Below, piece by piece: positions 26,831 through 36,945 of a DNA stretch of 64,000 nucleotides. The DNA comes from Thalassobaculum sp. OXR-137. GTDB lineage: Bacteria > Pseudomonadota > Alphaproteobacteria > Thalassobaculales > Thalassobaculaceae. The DNA lies in the NCBI RefSeq assembly GCF_034377285.1, contig NZ_CP139715.1:1302001-1366000 (forward strand), written 5' to 3'. The translations under genes and the position numbers were made by a program. Below the pieces are notes generated by a model. The model saw nothing but the letters and a program-made list of their open reading frames with translations, had not been told where the DNA came from and ran no database searches. Every line of letters begins with the position of its first letter. Within the stretch, counting starts at the first letter, position 1.

Positions 26831-26869
26831 GCCAGGGCGGGTAGGTCAGGGCGGATAGATCCGGCGCCG

Positions 26870-27262
26870 TCAGACGACCAGCGCCTGATCCTCCGTCATC
26901 TCGTCGGGCAGGTCGGCGCTGCGGCCCGCTTCCGCGCTCAGGATCAGACCGGCGAATTCCGACAGGAAGACCGAGCCCTTCACCGTGCGCTGGACCAGCA
27001 CGCTGCGCCGGTCCTCCTCGTCCACCTTGCGGCGCAGGAAGCCGAGGGTGCACAGCCGGTCGAGCGCCCGGGTCACCGCCGGCTTGGAGATGTTCAGGGC
27101 GACGGCGAGGCCGCGCACCGTATGGGGCGGCGTGGTGAGATAGACGGTCAGCAGCAGGCCCATCTGCCGCGCGGTGAGGTCGGGTCCGTCCCGGCGCACG
27201 CTCTGAACGGTGGCGGCTCTCCACAGGTTGAGAACGCGGTGCTGCTGATCGGATCGGTGCAT
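26870..27262 (-). CDS. MarR-family transcriptional regulator
   Basis: A 130-residue winged-helix regulator. The DNA-binding region holds VRGLAVALNISKPAVTRALDRLCTLGFL (recognition helix SKPAVTRALDRL, about 60-71) followed by the wing RKVDEEDRRSVLVQRT. These match MarR. The start ATG at 27262 is chosen for its GGGGAAGG ribosome binding site 6 bp upstream; a start at 27307 would add 15 unlikely residues. It sits between the TPR protein (convergent) and the leucyl aminopeptidase gene. Its ligand is unknown. Confidence 0.9.
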   Translation of the reverse strand: MHRSDQQHRVLNLWRAATVQSVRRDGPDLTARQMGLLLTVYLTTPPHTVRGLAVALNISKPAVTRALDRLCTLGFLRRKVDEEDRRSVLVQRTVKGSVFLSEFAGLILSAEAGRSADLPDEMTEDQALVV

Positions 27263-27356
27263 CGACGGGCCTTCCCCGGTCATTCCGGAAGCGGATCGAA
27301 GATACATGTGCTTGGCGGCAAAGGGAAGAGCGATCGTTTCGATACCAGTCGACCCG

Positions 27357-28742
27357 TCAGCCGCCGAACCGCGCCTTGATCGTGTTGAAGGTCGCGCGGA
27401 TGCCCTGAGCCTCGCCGCCCTGAGGCCTTCCCGGCCGGTCGCTCAGGTTCCAGGCGATCAGATCCACATGCATCCAGGGCGTTGTTTTGGAAACGAAATG
27501 CTCCAGGAAAAGCGCCGCGGTGATGGCGCCGCCATAGGGGCCGGAACCGGTGTTCGACAGGTCCGCGATCTTGGTCTTGAGCATGGCCTTGTAGGGCTGG
27601 TGCAGCGGCAGGCGCCACAGCGGATCCTCCTCGGCGAGCCCGCCGGCGAGGATCTCCCCGGCCAGCGAATCGTCGTTGCAGAACAGCGCCGGCAGGTCCG
27701 GGCCGAGCGCCACCCGCGCCGCGCCGGTGAGGGTGGCGAAGTCGATCAGCAGATCCGGCTTCTCGCTGTCCGCCTCGGTCAGGGCGTCGCACAGGACCAG
27801 CCGGCCCTCGGCGTCGGTATTGCCGACCTCGACCGTCGTGCCCTTGCGGGTGCGGCAGATATCCATCGGCAGGAAGGCGTTGCCGGAGACCATGTTCATG
27901 ACCGCCGGCACGAGCACGCGCAGGCGCACCGGCAGGTTCGCCGCCATGATCATGCGGGCCAGCGCCAGCACCTGGGCGGAGCCGCCCATGTCCTTCTTCA
28001 TGGTCAGCATGCCGTTCGACGGCTTCAGGTCGTAGCCGCCGGTGTCGAAGCACACGCCCTTGCCGACCAGGGTGACCTTCGGGTGCTTGGCGTCGCCCCA
28101 GGCGATGTCGATCAGGCGCGGCTCGTCCTCCGCCCCGCGGCCGACCATGTGGATGGTCGGGTAGTTCTTCTTCAGGAGCTGGTCGCCGACGGTGACGGCG
28201 ATCTTCGCCTTGAACTCCTTGGCCAGGGCCTTCGCCGCCTCGGCCAGATCGCTCGGCCGCAGGTCGGAGCCCGGGGTGTTGATCAGGTCGCGGGCGAGGG
28301 TCGTCGAGGTGGCGATATTCTCCACATGGTCGCGGTCCGCCCCCTTCGGCCAGACCAGCTCCGCCTCGATCTCGGGCATCTCGGTGTAGCGGGTGAAGCG
28401 GTAGGTCGCCAGCGCCCAGCCGGTGGCCGCCCGGGTGGCGTCCTCGGACGAAAGGTCGGCGTCGATCGCGTAGCGCCCAGCGGGCAGGCTCGCGGGCAGG
28501 CCGGCGAACTCCCACAGGCCGATCCGATCGGCGGTCTCGACCCCGACCAGAACCCGGGCGATATCGCCGGATTTTCCGGGAACGATGCAGGTCTCGCCGG
28601 GCTTTGCCTTGTAGCCGGTGGCCGCGATCCAGGCCTTGGTCGCCGCATCGGCTTCGACCGCCCATTCCGTCAGACCGTCAGCGGTGACCGGGGTGACCGG
28701 GATGGTTCCGGCGGTGGCGCGGGCGACGAGGTTGAAGGCCAC
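27357..28742 (-). CDS. leucyl aminopeptidase family (M17) protein
   Basis: A 461-residue M17 zinc aminopeptidase that removes N-terminal residues in cytoplasmic peptide turnover. Catalytic blocks are VTLVGKGVCFDTGGYDLKPS (about 223-242, metal-binding Asp and catalytic Lys) and the family signature NTDAEGRLVL (about 303-312, catalytic Arg and metal-binding Asp/Glu). Asp-Met-Gly-Gly-Ser of KKDMGGSAQVLALA is present. The N-domain (1-150) is of the less conserved type. Convergence with no neighbour on its strand; divergent from the GST gene. Confidence 0.93.
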   Translation of the reverse strand: MAFNLVARATAGTIPVTPVTADGLTEWAVEADAATKAWIAATGYKAKPGETCIVPGKSGDIARVLVGVETADRIGLWEFAGLPASLPAGRYAIDADLSSEDATRAATGWALATYRFTRYTEMPEIEAELVWPKGADRDHVENIATSTTLARDLINTPGSDLRPSDLAEAAKALAKEFKAKIAVTVGDQLLKKNYPTIHMVGRGAEDEPRLIDIAWGDAKHPKVTLVGKGVCFDTGGYDLKPSNGMLTMKKDMGGSAQVLALARMIMAANLPVRLRVLVPAVMNMVSGNAFLPMDICRTRKGTTVEVGNTDAEGRLVLCDALTEADSEKPDLLIDFATLTGAARVALGPDLPALFCNDDSLAGEILAGGLAEEDPLWRLPLHQPYKAMLKTKIADLSNTGSGPYGGAITAALFLEHFVSKTTPWMHVDLIAWNLSDRPGRPQGGEAQGIRATFNTIKARFGG

Positions 28743-28781
28743 GGCGATGCTCCTGGCTGATGGCGACCGGACGAATGGTCA

Positions 28782-28808
28782 GTGACAGTTTCGTTCTTTC
28801 GGTATACT
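28782..28808 (+). promoter_or_regulatory. possible sigma-70-like promoter for the GST gene
   Basis: GTGACA (28782-28787) and TATACT (28803-28808) resemble -35 and -10 boxes with a short 15-bp spacer, about 70 bp upstream of the GST start on the plus strand. Pattern match only, and the spacer is below the usual 17 bp. Confidence 0.3.
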
Positions 28809-28877
28809 CGCTGCGGCTTAACAGGCACAAGCAAGCACCCCACATGAGGGGTCTGCGCAACTGAACGGCGAGAGGTT

Positions 28878-29546
28878 ATGTCAGACACGGCCGACCTTCC
28901 CCTGACGTTGATCATCGGGAACAAGAACTACTCGAGTTGGTCTCTTCGGGCCTGGTTGATCCTCCGTCAGGCGGGTCTCAAGGCCGATGAGGTGCTGATT
29001 GCGCTGAGCGAACCCGGCTCCAAGAGCGAGCTGCTGAAACACTCCCCCTCCGGTCGCGTTCCCTGCCTGGTGCACGGCGACCTGACGATCTGGGACAGCC
29101 TTGCGATCGGCGAATACGTTGCCGAGCTGGCGCCGGATGCCGGGCTTTGGCCGGCCGATCGGTCGGCCCGCGCCCTGGCCCGGTCGGTCTCTGCGGAGAT
29201 GCACAGCGGTTTCAGCGCCCTGCGCGCCAACATGCCGATGAACATCCGCTCGTCCTTCCCCAAGGAAGGCCGCAAGCCGGGTGTGCAGGAGGATATCGAT
29301 CGGGTGAAGGCGATCTGGCGTCTCTGCCTGTCGCGCCATGGCGGGGACGGACCGTTCCTGTTCGGCCACTTCACCATCGCCGACGCCATGTACGCGCCGG
29401 TGGTCAGCCGCTTCCGCACCTTCGCGGTGGACCTGGGCGAGCAGGAACAGGCCTATGCCGATGCCATCTGGTCGATGCCGGCGATGAAGGAATGGGTCGA
29501 GGCGGCCGAGGACGAGCCCATGGTGATCGACGACGCCGAGTTCTGA
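28878..29546 (+). CDS. glutathione S-transferase
   Basis: A 222-residue GST. The N-terminal thioredoxin domain starts LTLIIGNKNYSSWSLRAWLILRQ (about 7-29) with the Ser-Ser-Trp-Ser active-site stretch of YfcF/zeta-like GSTs. VPCLVHGDLTIWDSLAIGEYVAE (about 61-83) provides the cis-Pro and the D-S pair that binds glutathione. The C-domain contains FLFGHFTIADAMYAPVVSR (about 157-175). GAGAGG is an upstream ribosome binding site. It is divergent from the M17 peptidase gene and may share its regulatory region. Confidence 0.92.
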   Translation: MSDTADLPLTLIIGNKNYSSWSLRAWLILRQAGLKADEVLIALSEPGSKSELLKHSPSGRVPCLVHGDLTIWDSLAIGEYVAELAPDAGLWPADRSARALARSVSAEMHSGFSALRANMPMNIRSSFPKEGRKPGVQEDIDRVKAIWRLCLSRHGGDGPFLFGHFTIADAMYAPVVSRFRTFAVDLGEQEQAYADAIWSMPAMKEWVEAAEDEPMVIDDAEF

Positions 29547-29572
29547 GCGGAGCCCGCTGCGTCAGCGGACGC

Positions 29573-29794
29573 TCAGTCGGCGTCGTTCACGCAGTGGACC
29601 GGCCGATCGAAATAGGTGGAATCCGAGCACCGTTTCCCCATGACCTTGTTCAGGTGGTAGAAACCGTTGCGTCCCGTCGCCAATTGCGGGCCGACGGCCA
29701 GCGCGCCGCCTCCCCAAACATAGGGATTACATCCCGCAAGCATGCCAAGAAGCAGGGCTGCGACGGACAGTCGGGCGATGGTGGTCTGGAACAT
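29573..29794 (-). CDS. small lipoprotein of unknown function
   Basis: A 73-residue protein beginning MFQTTIARLSVAALLLGMLAGC, a lipoprotein signal peptide with lipobox L-A-G-C (Cys at residue 22), so it should be lipidated and sit in the inner or outer membrane. The mature part (NPYVWGGGALAVGP, then a region with two more Cys) has no recognised domain. GGAGG lies 5 bp upstream of the ATG at 29794, which decides the start. Convergent with the GST gene. Confidence 0.75.
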   Translation of the reverse strand: MFQTTIARLSVAALLLGMLAGCNPYVWGGGALAVGPQLATGRNGFYHLNKVMGKRCSDSTYFDRPVHCVNDAD

Positions 29795-29900
29795 CGTAAT
29801 CCTCCGAACTTCTTTCGGGGGGCCGGTCGGCCGGGCTTCGCCCTTTTGGCGATGGGGCGATAATACATAAAATACCGCGTATTTCCACGCTGAATCCGTG

Positions 29901-29917
29901 TTGCGAGTGACTCGCAA
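29901..29917. promoter_or_regulatory. palindromic site upstream of nitroreductase gene
   Basis: TTGCGAGTGACTCGCAA is a perfect 7-bp inverted repeat with a 3-bp centre, about 80 bp from the nitroreductase start and about 107 bp from the divergent lipoprotein gene. Typical size for a dimeric regulator operator. No gene for a dedicated regulator is adjacent. Confidence 0.4.
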
Positions 29918-29997
29918 AACGATCTTGCGCCATGGGGGCTTTGCCCTGAGGGTATGGAACCCTATCTTCGCGGCATACTCAATCGGAGCACGTTCAC

Positions 29998-30618
29998 ATG
30001 TCCGTCGCTGAAACCCTCGCGACCGCCGCCTCCCCCGACACGCTCGACCTGCTGCTGACGCGCCGCTCGGTCGTCGCCAAGAACCTGGGCGAGCCGGGAC
30101 CGGACGCCGAAACCCTGAAGAAGATCATCGCCGCCGGTCTGCGCGTGCCCGATCACGGCAAGATCGGCCCCTGGCGGGTCCAGATCCTGCTGAAGGACGG
30201 CCAGGCCGCCCTGGGCGATGTCTTCGCGTCGGCCTATCTGGCCGAGAATCCGGATGCCGAGGAGCGGATGGTGGAGATGGAACGCCATCGCCCGCAGCGC
30301 AGTCCGGTCCTTCTGGCGGTGACGTCCAAGATCGACCCGCACCACCCCAAGATCCCGGAGCTGGAGCAGCGGCTGTCCGGCGGGGCGCTGTGCCAGAACA
30401 TCCTGGTGGCGGCCCATGCCAGCGGCTTCGCCGCCCAGTGGCTGACCGAGTGGCCGGCCTTCCACGCCTCGGTGAAGGAAGCGCTCGGCCACAGCCCGGA
30501 GACCGACATCATCGGCTTCATCTATATCGGCACCCCGACCGAGGCGCCGACAGAGCGCGGCCGCCCGGCCTACGAGGACGTGGTCAGCGCGTGGACGGGG
30601 CCGGAACCCCGGGCCTGA
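29998..30618 (+). CDS. nitroreductase family protein (YdjA-like)
   Basis: A 206-residue FMN-dependent NAD(P)H oxidoreductase-like protein. The N-terminal LDLLLTRRSVVAKNLGEPGPD (about 16-36) carries the Arg-Arg-Ser flavin-phosphate site. The middle block LRVPDHGKIGPWRVQILL (about 48-65) matches the YdjA/TdcF-like subfamily. Late ASGFAAQWLTEWP and IGFIYIGTP are the usual flavin-contact segments. Physiological substrate unknown. Convergent with the Lon-like gene after a 6-bp gap. Confidence 0.9.
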   Translation: MSVAETLATAASPDTLDLLLTRRSVVAKNLGEPGPDAETLKKIIAAGLRVPDHGKIGPWRVQILLKDGQAALGDVFASAYLAENPDAEERMVEMERHRPQRSPVLLAVTSKIDPHHPKIPELEQRLSGGALCQNILVAAHASGFAAQWLTEWPAFHASVKEALGHSPETDIIGFIYIGTPTEAPTERGRPAYEDVVSAWTGPEPRA

Positions 30619-30624
30619 CGCCGC

Positions 30625-33030
30625 TCACCCCTCGGCGGCGTCGCGCTGGGCGAACCGGCGCCGCGTGTCGGCGAAGGCCCGCATCCTGGCCTCGACCTTG
30701 GCGTTGATCGTTCCCTCGGGATAGCTGCCGTCGGCCCCGCGCGGGCCGGCGGGCACGCCGGTCAGGATCTCGATGCCCTCGGCGATGCTCGACACCGCCC
30801 AGATCCGGAACTTGCCCTTCTTGACCGCGTCCCGCACCTCCTCCTTGAGCATCAGGTGGCGCACATTGGCGGCCGGGATCATCACGCCCTGGTCGCCGCT
30901 CAGGCCCCGTGCCGCGCAGATGTCGAAGAACCCCTCGATCTTCTCGTTCACCCCGCCGATCGCCTGCACGTCGCCCATCTGGTTGACCGAGCCGGTGACG
31001 GCGATGCCCTGGCGGATCGGCACCTCGGAGAGGGCCGAGAGCAGGGCGTAGAGCTCGGTGGACGACGCGCTGTCCCCGTCCACCCCGCCATAGGACTGCT
31101 CGAACACCACGCTGGCCTGCAGCGAGGCCGGGACGTCGGTGGCGTAGGTCGCCGCCAGATAGCCCTGCAGGATCAGCATCCCCTTGGAATGCAGCGGGCC
31201 GCCCAGCTCGACCTCGCGCTCGATATCGACCACCTTGCCGTTGCCGGGGCGCACGCGGGCGGTGATGCGGGTCGGCCGGCCGAAGGCGTGGGTGCCGATC
31301 TGCAGCACGCTCAGCCCGTTGACCTGGCCGACCGTCTCGCCCTCGGTGGCGATCAGCATGGTCTCGGCCAGGATCTGCTCGCGCATGCGCCGCTCGATCC
31401 GATCGGAGCGCCGGCGATAGGCCTCCAGGGCGGCCTCGACATCGGCCTCCACGACGGTCCGGTGATTGTGCTCGCGGGCCTGGTAGTCGGCCTCCCGCAT
31501 GAGGTCGGCGATCAGCCCGACCCGGGTGGTCACCCGCTCGCGGTCGGACACCAGCCGCGAGCAATGCTCGATCACCCGCTCCACCGCCTTGCGGTCGAAG
31601 GGGCGCAGGGTCTCGTTCTTCTGGATCGTGGCGATCAGCCGGGCGTAGAGCGCGTCGTGCTCGGCGTCGCGCTCCATGATATCGTCGAAATCGGCCGCCA
31701 CCTTGAACAGGTCGGCGAAGTCCGGATCGGCGGCGGCGAGCATGTGGTAGAGCTGCTGGTCGCCGAACAGCACCACCTTCACCGACAGCGGGATCTCGGC
31801 CGGCTGGATCGAGACGGCAAGCGCCGTGGTGGCCGCGTCCTGGGGGCTCTCGATCGTGACGCTGCCGCTGTAGAGCGCCCGCTTCAGCGCATCCCAGGCG
31901 AAGGGTTGCTGCAGCAGCTTGCGCGCGTCGATCAGCAGGTAGCCGCCATTGGCGCAATGCAGCGCGCCGGGGCGGATCAGGGTGAAGTCGGTCAGCATCG
32001 AGCCCATCTGCGCCCGGTATTCGATCCGGCCGACTAGCCGTCCCAGGGTCGGGTGGTCCTCGATGATCACCGGCGCGCCGGCCTCGGGATCGTGGCTGAC
32101 GAAGACGTTGACCCGGAACCGCCGCTGCGGATCGGGGGCGGCCGCGGGATCGGTCTGGCCGGGGCCCTGCTTGGCCTCGTTCGGCTGGGCGAAGAGGTGG
32201 ATCTTCTCGACCAGCTCCTGCTGCAGCGACGCGAGCCAGGCAGCCAGCTCCTCGGTCGGCGTCAGGCCGTCGCGGACCTCCTCGATCTCCTCGTCCACCA
32301 TGGACCGGGCGACGGTCTCATTCAGAGTGCGGATCGCCTTCTGGCGGTTGCGCTCCAGCAGCGGCGCCTTGTGCAGGGCGTCGCGCAGCATGGACTGGAC
32401 CTCCTGGATCGAGGCCTGGAGCCGCTCGCGCCGGACCTCGGGCAAGGCGTTGAACTTCTCCTGCGCCATCGGCTTGCCGCCGTCTTCGGGGGCGACGGCG
32501 AAGCCCTGCTCCGTGCGCACCAGGACCAGCTCGCGCTCCTTCGCCGCGGCCGCGACGGTTTCCAGCGCCTTCTCGCCCTCCTTGGCGAATTCCTGGTCGA
32601 TCGCTTCGCGGCGGGAGCGGTACTCGTCGCCTTCGAGCACGGCGGCCACGGAGGCGGTCAGGTCATCGATCAGTTTCTCGATGCGCCGGTGCAGGTTGTG
32701 ACCTTCCCCGGGCGGCAGGCGCAGGGCGATGGGACGGTGCGGATCCTTGAAGTCGTTGACATAAACCCAGTCGTCGCCGGACGGGAAGCGGGTCGCCCGC
32801 TCCTGCAGATAGCCGCGCACGGCGGCGTGCTTCCCCGAGCCCTTCGGGCCGATGACGAAGAGGTTGTAGCCGCGACCGCGCATCCGGGCGGCGAAGCGCA
32901 CCGCCTCCAGCGCCCGGTCCTGGCCGATCAGCGTATCGACCGGCTCCAGGTCCTTGGTGGTCTTGAAGCCGAGCCCCGAAAGGTCGGTGTGGCGGTACAG
33001 GTCGGCGACGTTCAGGGCGGGGATGGGCAT
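30625..33030 (-). CDS. Lon-like ATP-dependent protease (AAA family, LonB-type)
   Basis: An 801-residue protein. The AAA domain has a Walker A-like VIGPKGSGKHAAV (about 57-69). A long insert (about 100-300) with coiled-coil features precedes the second part, where NGGYLLIDARKLLQQPFAW (about 368) lies in the Walker B region. The C-terminal Lon-type protease domain shows the catalytic Ser in GGVDGDSASSTELYALLSAL and the catalytic Lys in GGVNEKIEGFFD. The start ATG at 33030 has AGAGGATC upstream. It is divergent from the hydrolase gene. Substrates are unknown. Confidence 0.93.
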   Translation of the reverse strand: MPIPALNVADLYRHTDLSGLGFKTTKDLEPVDTLIGQDRALEAVRFAARMRGRGYNLFVIGPKGSGKHAAVRGYLQERATRFPSGDDWVYVNDFKDPHRPIALRLPPGEGHNLHRRIEKLIDDLTASVAAVLEGDEYRSRREAIDQEFAKEGEKALETVAAAAKERELVLVRTEQGFAVAPEDGGKPMAQEKFNALPEVRRERLQASIQEVQSMLRDALHKAPLLERNRQKAIRTLNETVARSMVDEEIEEVRDGLTPTEELAAWLASLQQELVEKIHLFAQPNEAKQGPGQTDPAAAPDPQRRFRVNVFVSHDPEAGAPVIIEDHPTLGRLVGRIEYRAQMGSMLTDFTLIRPGALHCANGGYLLIDARKLLQQPFAWDALKRALYSGSVTIESPQDAATTALAVSIQPAEIPLSVKVVLFGDQQLYHMLAAADPDFADLFKVAADFDDIMERDAEHDALYARLIATIQKNETLRPFDRKAVERVIEHCSRLVSDRERVTTRVGLIADLMREADYQAREHNHRTVVEADVEAALEAYRRRSDRIERRMREQILAETMLIATEGETVGQVNGLSVLQIGTHAFGRPTRITARVRPGNGKVVDIEREVELGGPLHSKGMLILQGYLAATYATDVPASLQASVVFEQSYGGVDGDSASSTELYALLSALSEVPIRQGIAVTGSVNQMGDVQAIGGVNEKIEGFFDICAARGLSGDQGVMIPAANVRHLMLKEEVRDAVKKGKFRIWAVSSIAEGIEILTGVPAGPRGADGSYPEGTINAKVEARMRAFADTRRRFAQRDAAEG

Positions 33031-33198
33031 ATCGATCCTCTGGGCGGGAGCCGGGGCATTCGACACCGCGGCGCCCGGAATGTCGAGGCTCGACGCCGGG
33101 CCGCACGGGCGGTGTAATGACCGGACCGACCCGGAGACCCAAACCATCCATCGGCCCGACAAAGCACCAATCAACAAACCACCACGCGGGGAAGCGCC

Positions 33199-35146
<1,948 letters not shown>

Positions 35147-35454
35147 CCAAGATCACAGTCGCTGACGAAAGTCAGGACCGAGCTGCTTGCGGCGCCGGTG
35201 CGTTGATCCTGAAGCGAGTTCAGGATGACGGCAGCAGGGATGACGGCAGGAGGTAGAGTGGGAGCTGCTGTCTGTACTCACACATTCCAAAAAACCCGCC
35301 TTTCGTCCAAAACCGACGTCCCCCAAACCGACTTCCCCTCAAACCGACTTCCTGGACTTGATCCAGGATCGTGCTTCCGAAACGTCCGCGGCACGGTCCT
35401 GGAGAGCGCCTGCGGCGCTTCCAGGAAGTCGGAATTGGGGGACGCCTGCCCCTC
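35147..35454. other. intergenic region right of the IS element
   Basis: This 308-bp stretch has no supportable gene. It contains the IS right end, a short hairpin (ATCCTGAA 35206-35213 / TTCAGGAT 35219-35226), a short repeated AAACCGACTTCC (around 35325-35350) and the palindromic element at 35344-35432. It precedes the htpX stop codon, read leftward. Confidence 0.6.
35344..35432. repeat. palindromic element sharing termini with the 17294-18067 array
   Basis: An 89-bp element begins CCGACTTCCTGGA and ends TCCAGGAAGTCGG, identical to the terminal arms of the four 117-bp units at 17294-18067 but with a shorter, different interior (an inner CTTGATCCAGGATC stem and a GCCTGCGGCGC hairpin). It lies in the gap downstream of htpX. 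This shows that the arms define a dispersed family. Confidence 0.8.
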
Positions 35455-36321
35455 TCAGCCCCACGGCCCGCGCTGGGGCGTGTCCTGCCCCGCCATCGCC
35501 TTCAGCCGGGCGATGCGCTCGCGCATCGGCGGGTGGGTGGCGAACAGGCCGTCCAGGGCATGGGCGTGAAGCGGGTTCACGATGAACATGTGTGCCGTCG
35601 CCGGATTGTTCTCGGCGGCGTGGTTGTCGATCCGCCGCGCCCCGTCCTCGAGCTTCTGCAGCGCCGAGGCGAGCCAGAGCGGCCGGCCGCAGATCTCCGC
35701 GCCGATCCGGTCGGCGTCGTATTCCCGCACCCGGCTGATCGCCATCTGCACCAGGGTGGCGGCCAGCGGCGCGAGGATGGTCATCGCCAGCACGCCGATG
35801 ATGCCCATCGGGTTGTTGCGGTTGCCGCCCAGGAACGAGCTCCACATCGCCATGTTGGCCAGCATCGAGATCGCGCCGGCGATGCTTGCGGTGATGGTCA
35901 TGATCAGGGTGTCGCGGTTCTTCACATGGGCCAGCTCATGGGCCATGACCCCGGCGATCTCCTCGTGGGAGAGATTGCGCAGCAGGCCGGTGGTGGCGGC
36001 GACGGCGGCGTTCTCCGGGTTGCGGCCGGTGGCGAAGGCGTTCGGCTGGTCCTGGTCGATCACATAGACCTTGGGCATGGGCAGATCGGCGCGCTGGGCG
36101 AGCTGGCCGATCATGTCGTGGAACCACGGAAGCTCGGTGCGGCCGATCTGCCGCGCGCCGTGCATCCGCAGGACCATCTTGTCGGAGTTCCAGTAGGCGA
36201 ACAGGTTCATGCCGCCGGCCAGGAGCAGGGCGATCACCATGCCGCCGCTGCCGCCGAGCAGATAGCCCACTCCCATGAACAGCGCCGTCAGCGCGGCGAT
36301 CATCAGGCTGACCCGAACCAT
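35455..36321 (-). CDS. htpX: zinc metalloprotease HtpX
   Basis: A 288-residue inner-membrane M48 protease for membrane protein quality control. Two N-terminal helices (about 5-35, [20 protein letters not shown] region) precede the zinc motif [11 protein letters not shown] (HExxH, about 127-131 in [12 protein letters not shown]). A second hydrophobic pair and the downstream Glu ([12 protein letters not shown]) follow, all typical. The start ATG at 36321 is chosen because the GGAGAG ribosome binding site lies 8 bp upstream; the frame upstream has no HtpX similarity. Heat-shock control is usual but no promoter is identified. Confidence 0.95.
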   Translation of the reverse strand: MVRVSLMIAALTALFMGVGYLLGGSGGMVIALLLAGGMNLFAYWNSDKMVLRMHGARQIGRTELPWFHDMIGQLAQRADLPMPKVYVIDQDQPNAFATGRNPENAAVAATTGLLRNLSHEEIAGVMAHELAHVKNRDTLIMTITASIAGAISMLANMAMWSSFLGGNRNNPMGIIGVLAMTILAPLAATLVQMAISRVREYDADRIGAEICGRPLWLASALQKLEDGARRIDNHAAENNPATAHMFIVNPLHAHALDGLFATHPPMRERIARLKAMAGQDTPQRGPWG

Positions 36322-36431
36322 GCCGGTGCTCTCCGTTGTCGATGTCGGTGAAACGAAACTGAATGTGTGGGGGCGCAACCGGCCCTTCAAGATCTGGCGA
36401 AACGGCGCCGAACGCCCTATATCGGCAGCTT

Positions 36432-36671
36432 ATGAACGATCCGAAGCAGCCCCAGTTCCGCCAGGTCTCCGTCCCGCAGACCAAGGAGGCCCCGACGGCC
36501 CCCGCCCGTGCGAAGCGCATCCCCGCGCCGGGCGAGGAAGTGGCCGTGCCGGCCCAGCTCGATCCCCGCGCCGCCGCCAAGGACCTGCCGCCCGAGCGCG
36601 GCGGCTATAACGGCCCCGAGCCGACCCGTTTCGGCGACTGGGAACACAAGGGCCGGACGACGGATTTCTGA
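36432..36671 (+). CDS. SDHAF4-like succinate dehydrogenase assembly factor (DUF1674)
   Basis: A 79-residue protein whose last 20 residues carry the family signature GGYNGPEPTRFGDWEHKG followed by RTTDF at the C-terminus. In mitochondria this family (SDHAF4) assists flavinylated SdhA assembly; bacterial members are presumed to do the same. The N-terminal half is low-complexity and rich in Pro, Lys and Ala. The ATG at 36432 is chosen as giving the normal length. Divergent from htpX. Confidence 0.9.
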   Translation: MNDPKQPQFRQVSVPQTKEAPTAPARAKRIPAPGEEVAVPAQLDPRAAAKDLPPERGGYNGPEPTRFGDWEHKGRTTDF

Positions 36672-36700
36672 GGGCGCTTTCCTTTTCGCCTTCCTTCATT

Positions 36701-36832
36701 CCCTCTTCTCACTCCCCGGATTTATTCCGGGCTGATCGGATGAGCCATGTGAAGACCTTGGATCTCTGGGTGAGCTGCGCGCAATCCGTTGGGCTTCCCC
36801 CGGAATAAGTCCGGGGAGTGAGTGAAAGAGGG
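36701..36832. repeat. 132-bp palindromic intergenic element
   Basis: Long inverted repeat with arms 36701-36730 and 36800-36832: CCCTCTTCTCACTCCCCGG at the left end pairs with a near-perfect complement on the right, with one or two small bulges. Inside lies ~70 bp including ATTTATTCCGGG. It lies between the SDHAF4 gene and the isocitrate-lyase-family gene and differs from the 117-bp family. It can fold as a long hairpin in either strand, perhaps with terminator function. Confidence 0.7.
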
Positions 36833-36945
36833 CGGAGGCGGGGAGCCAAATCTCCCGAAACCCGCCTTGCGTTTCTGCACCTTTGATCGCCGCCCGCCTC
36901 GGCGTACCCTCCCGGCAAACAGGATCCACGGGAGGATGAACGGAA

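Noticed and set aside
30584-31957. 457-residue minus-strand frame within the Lon-like gene
   Set aside because: Other-frame shadow of the protease; Arg/Pro-rich without motifs.
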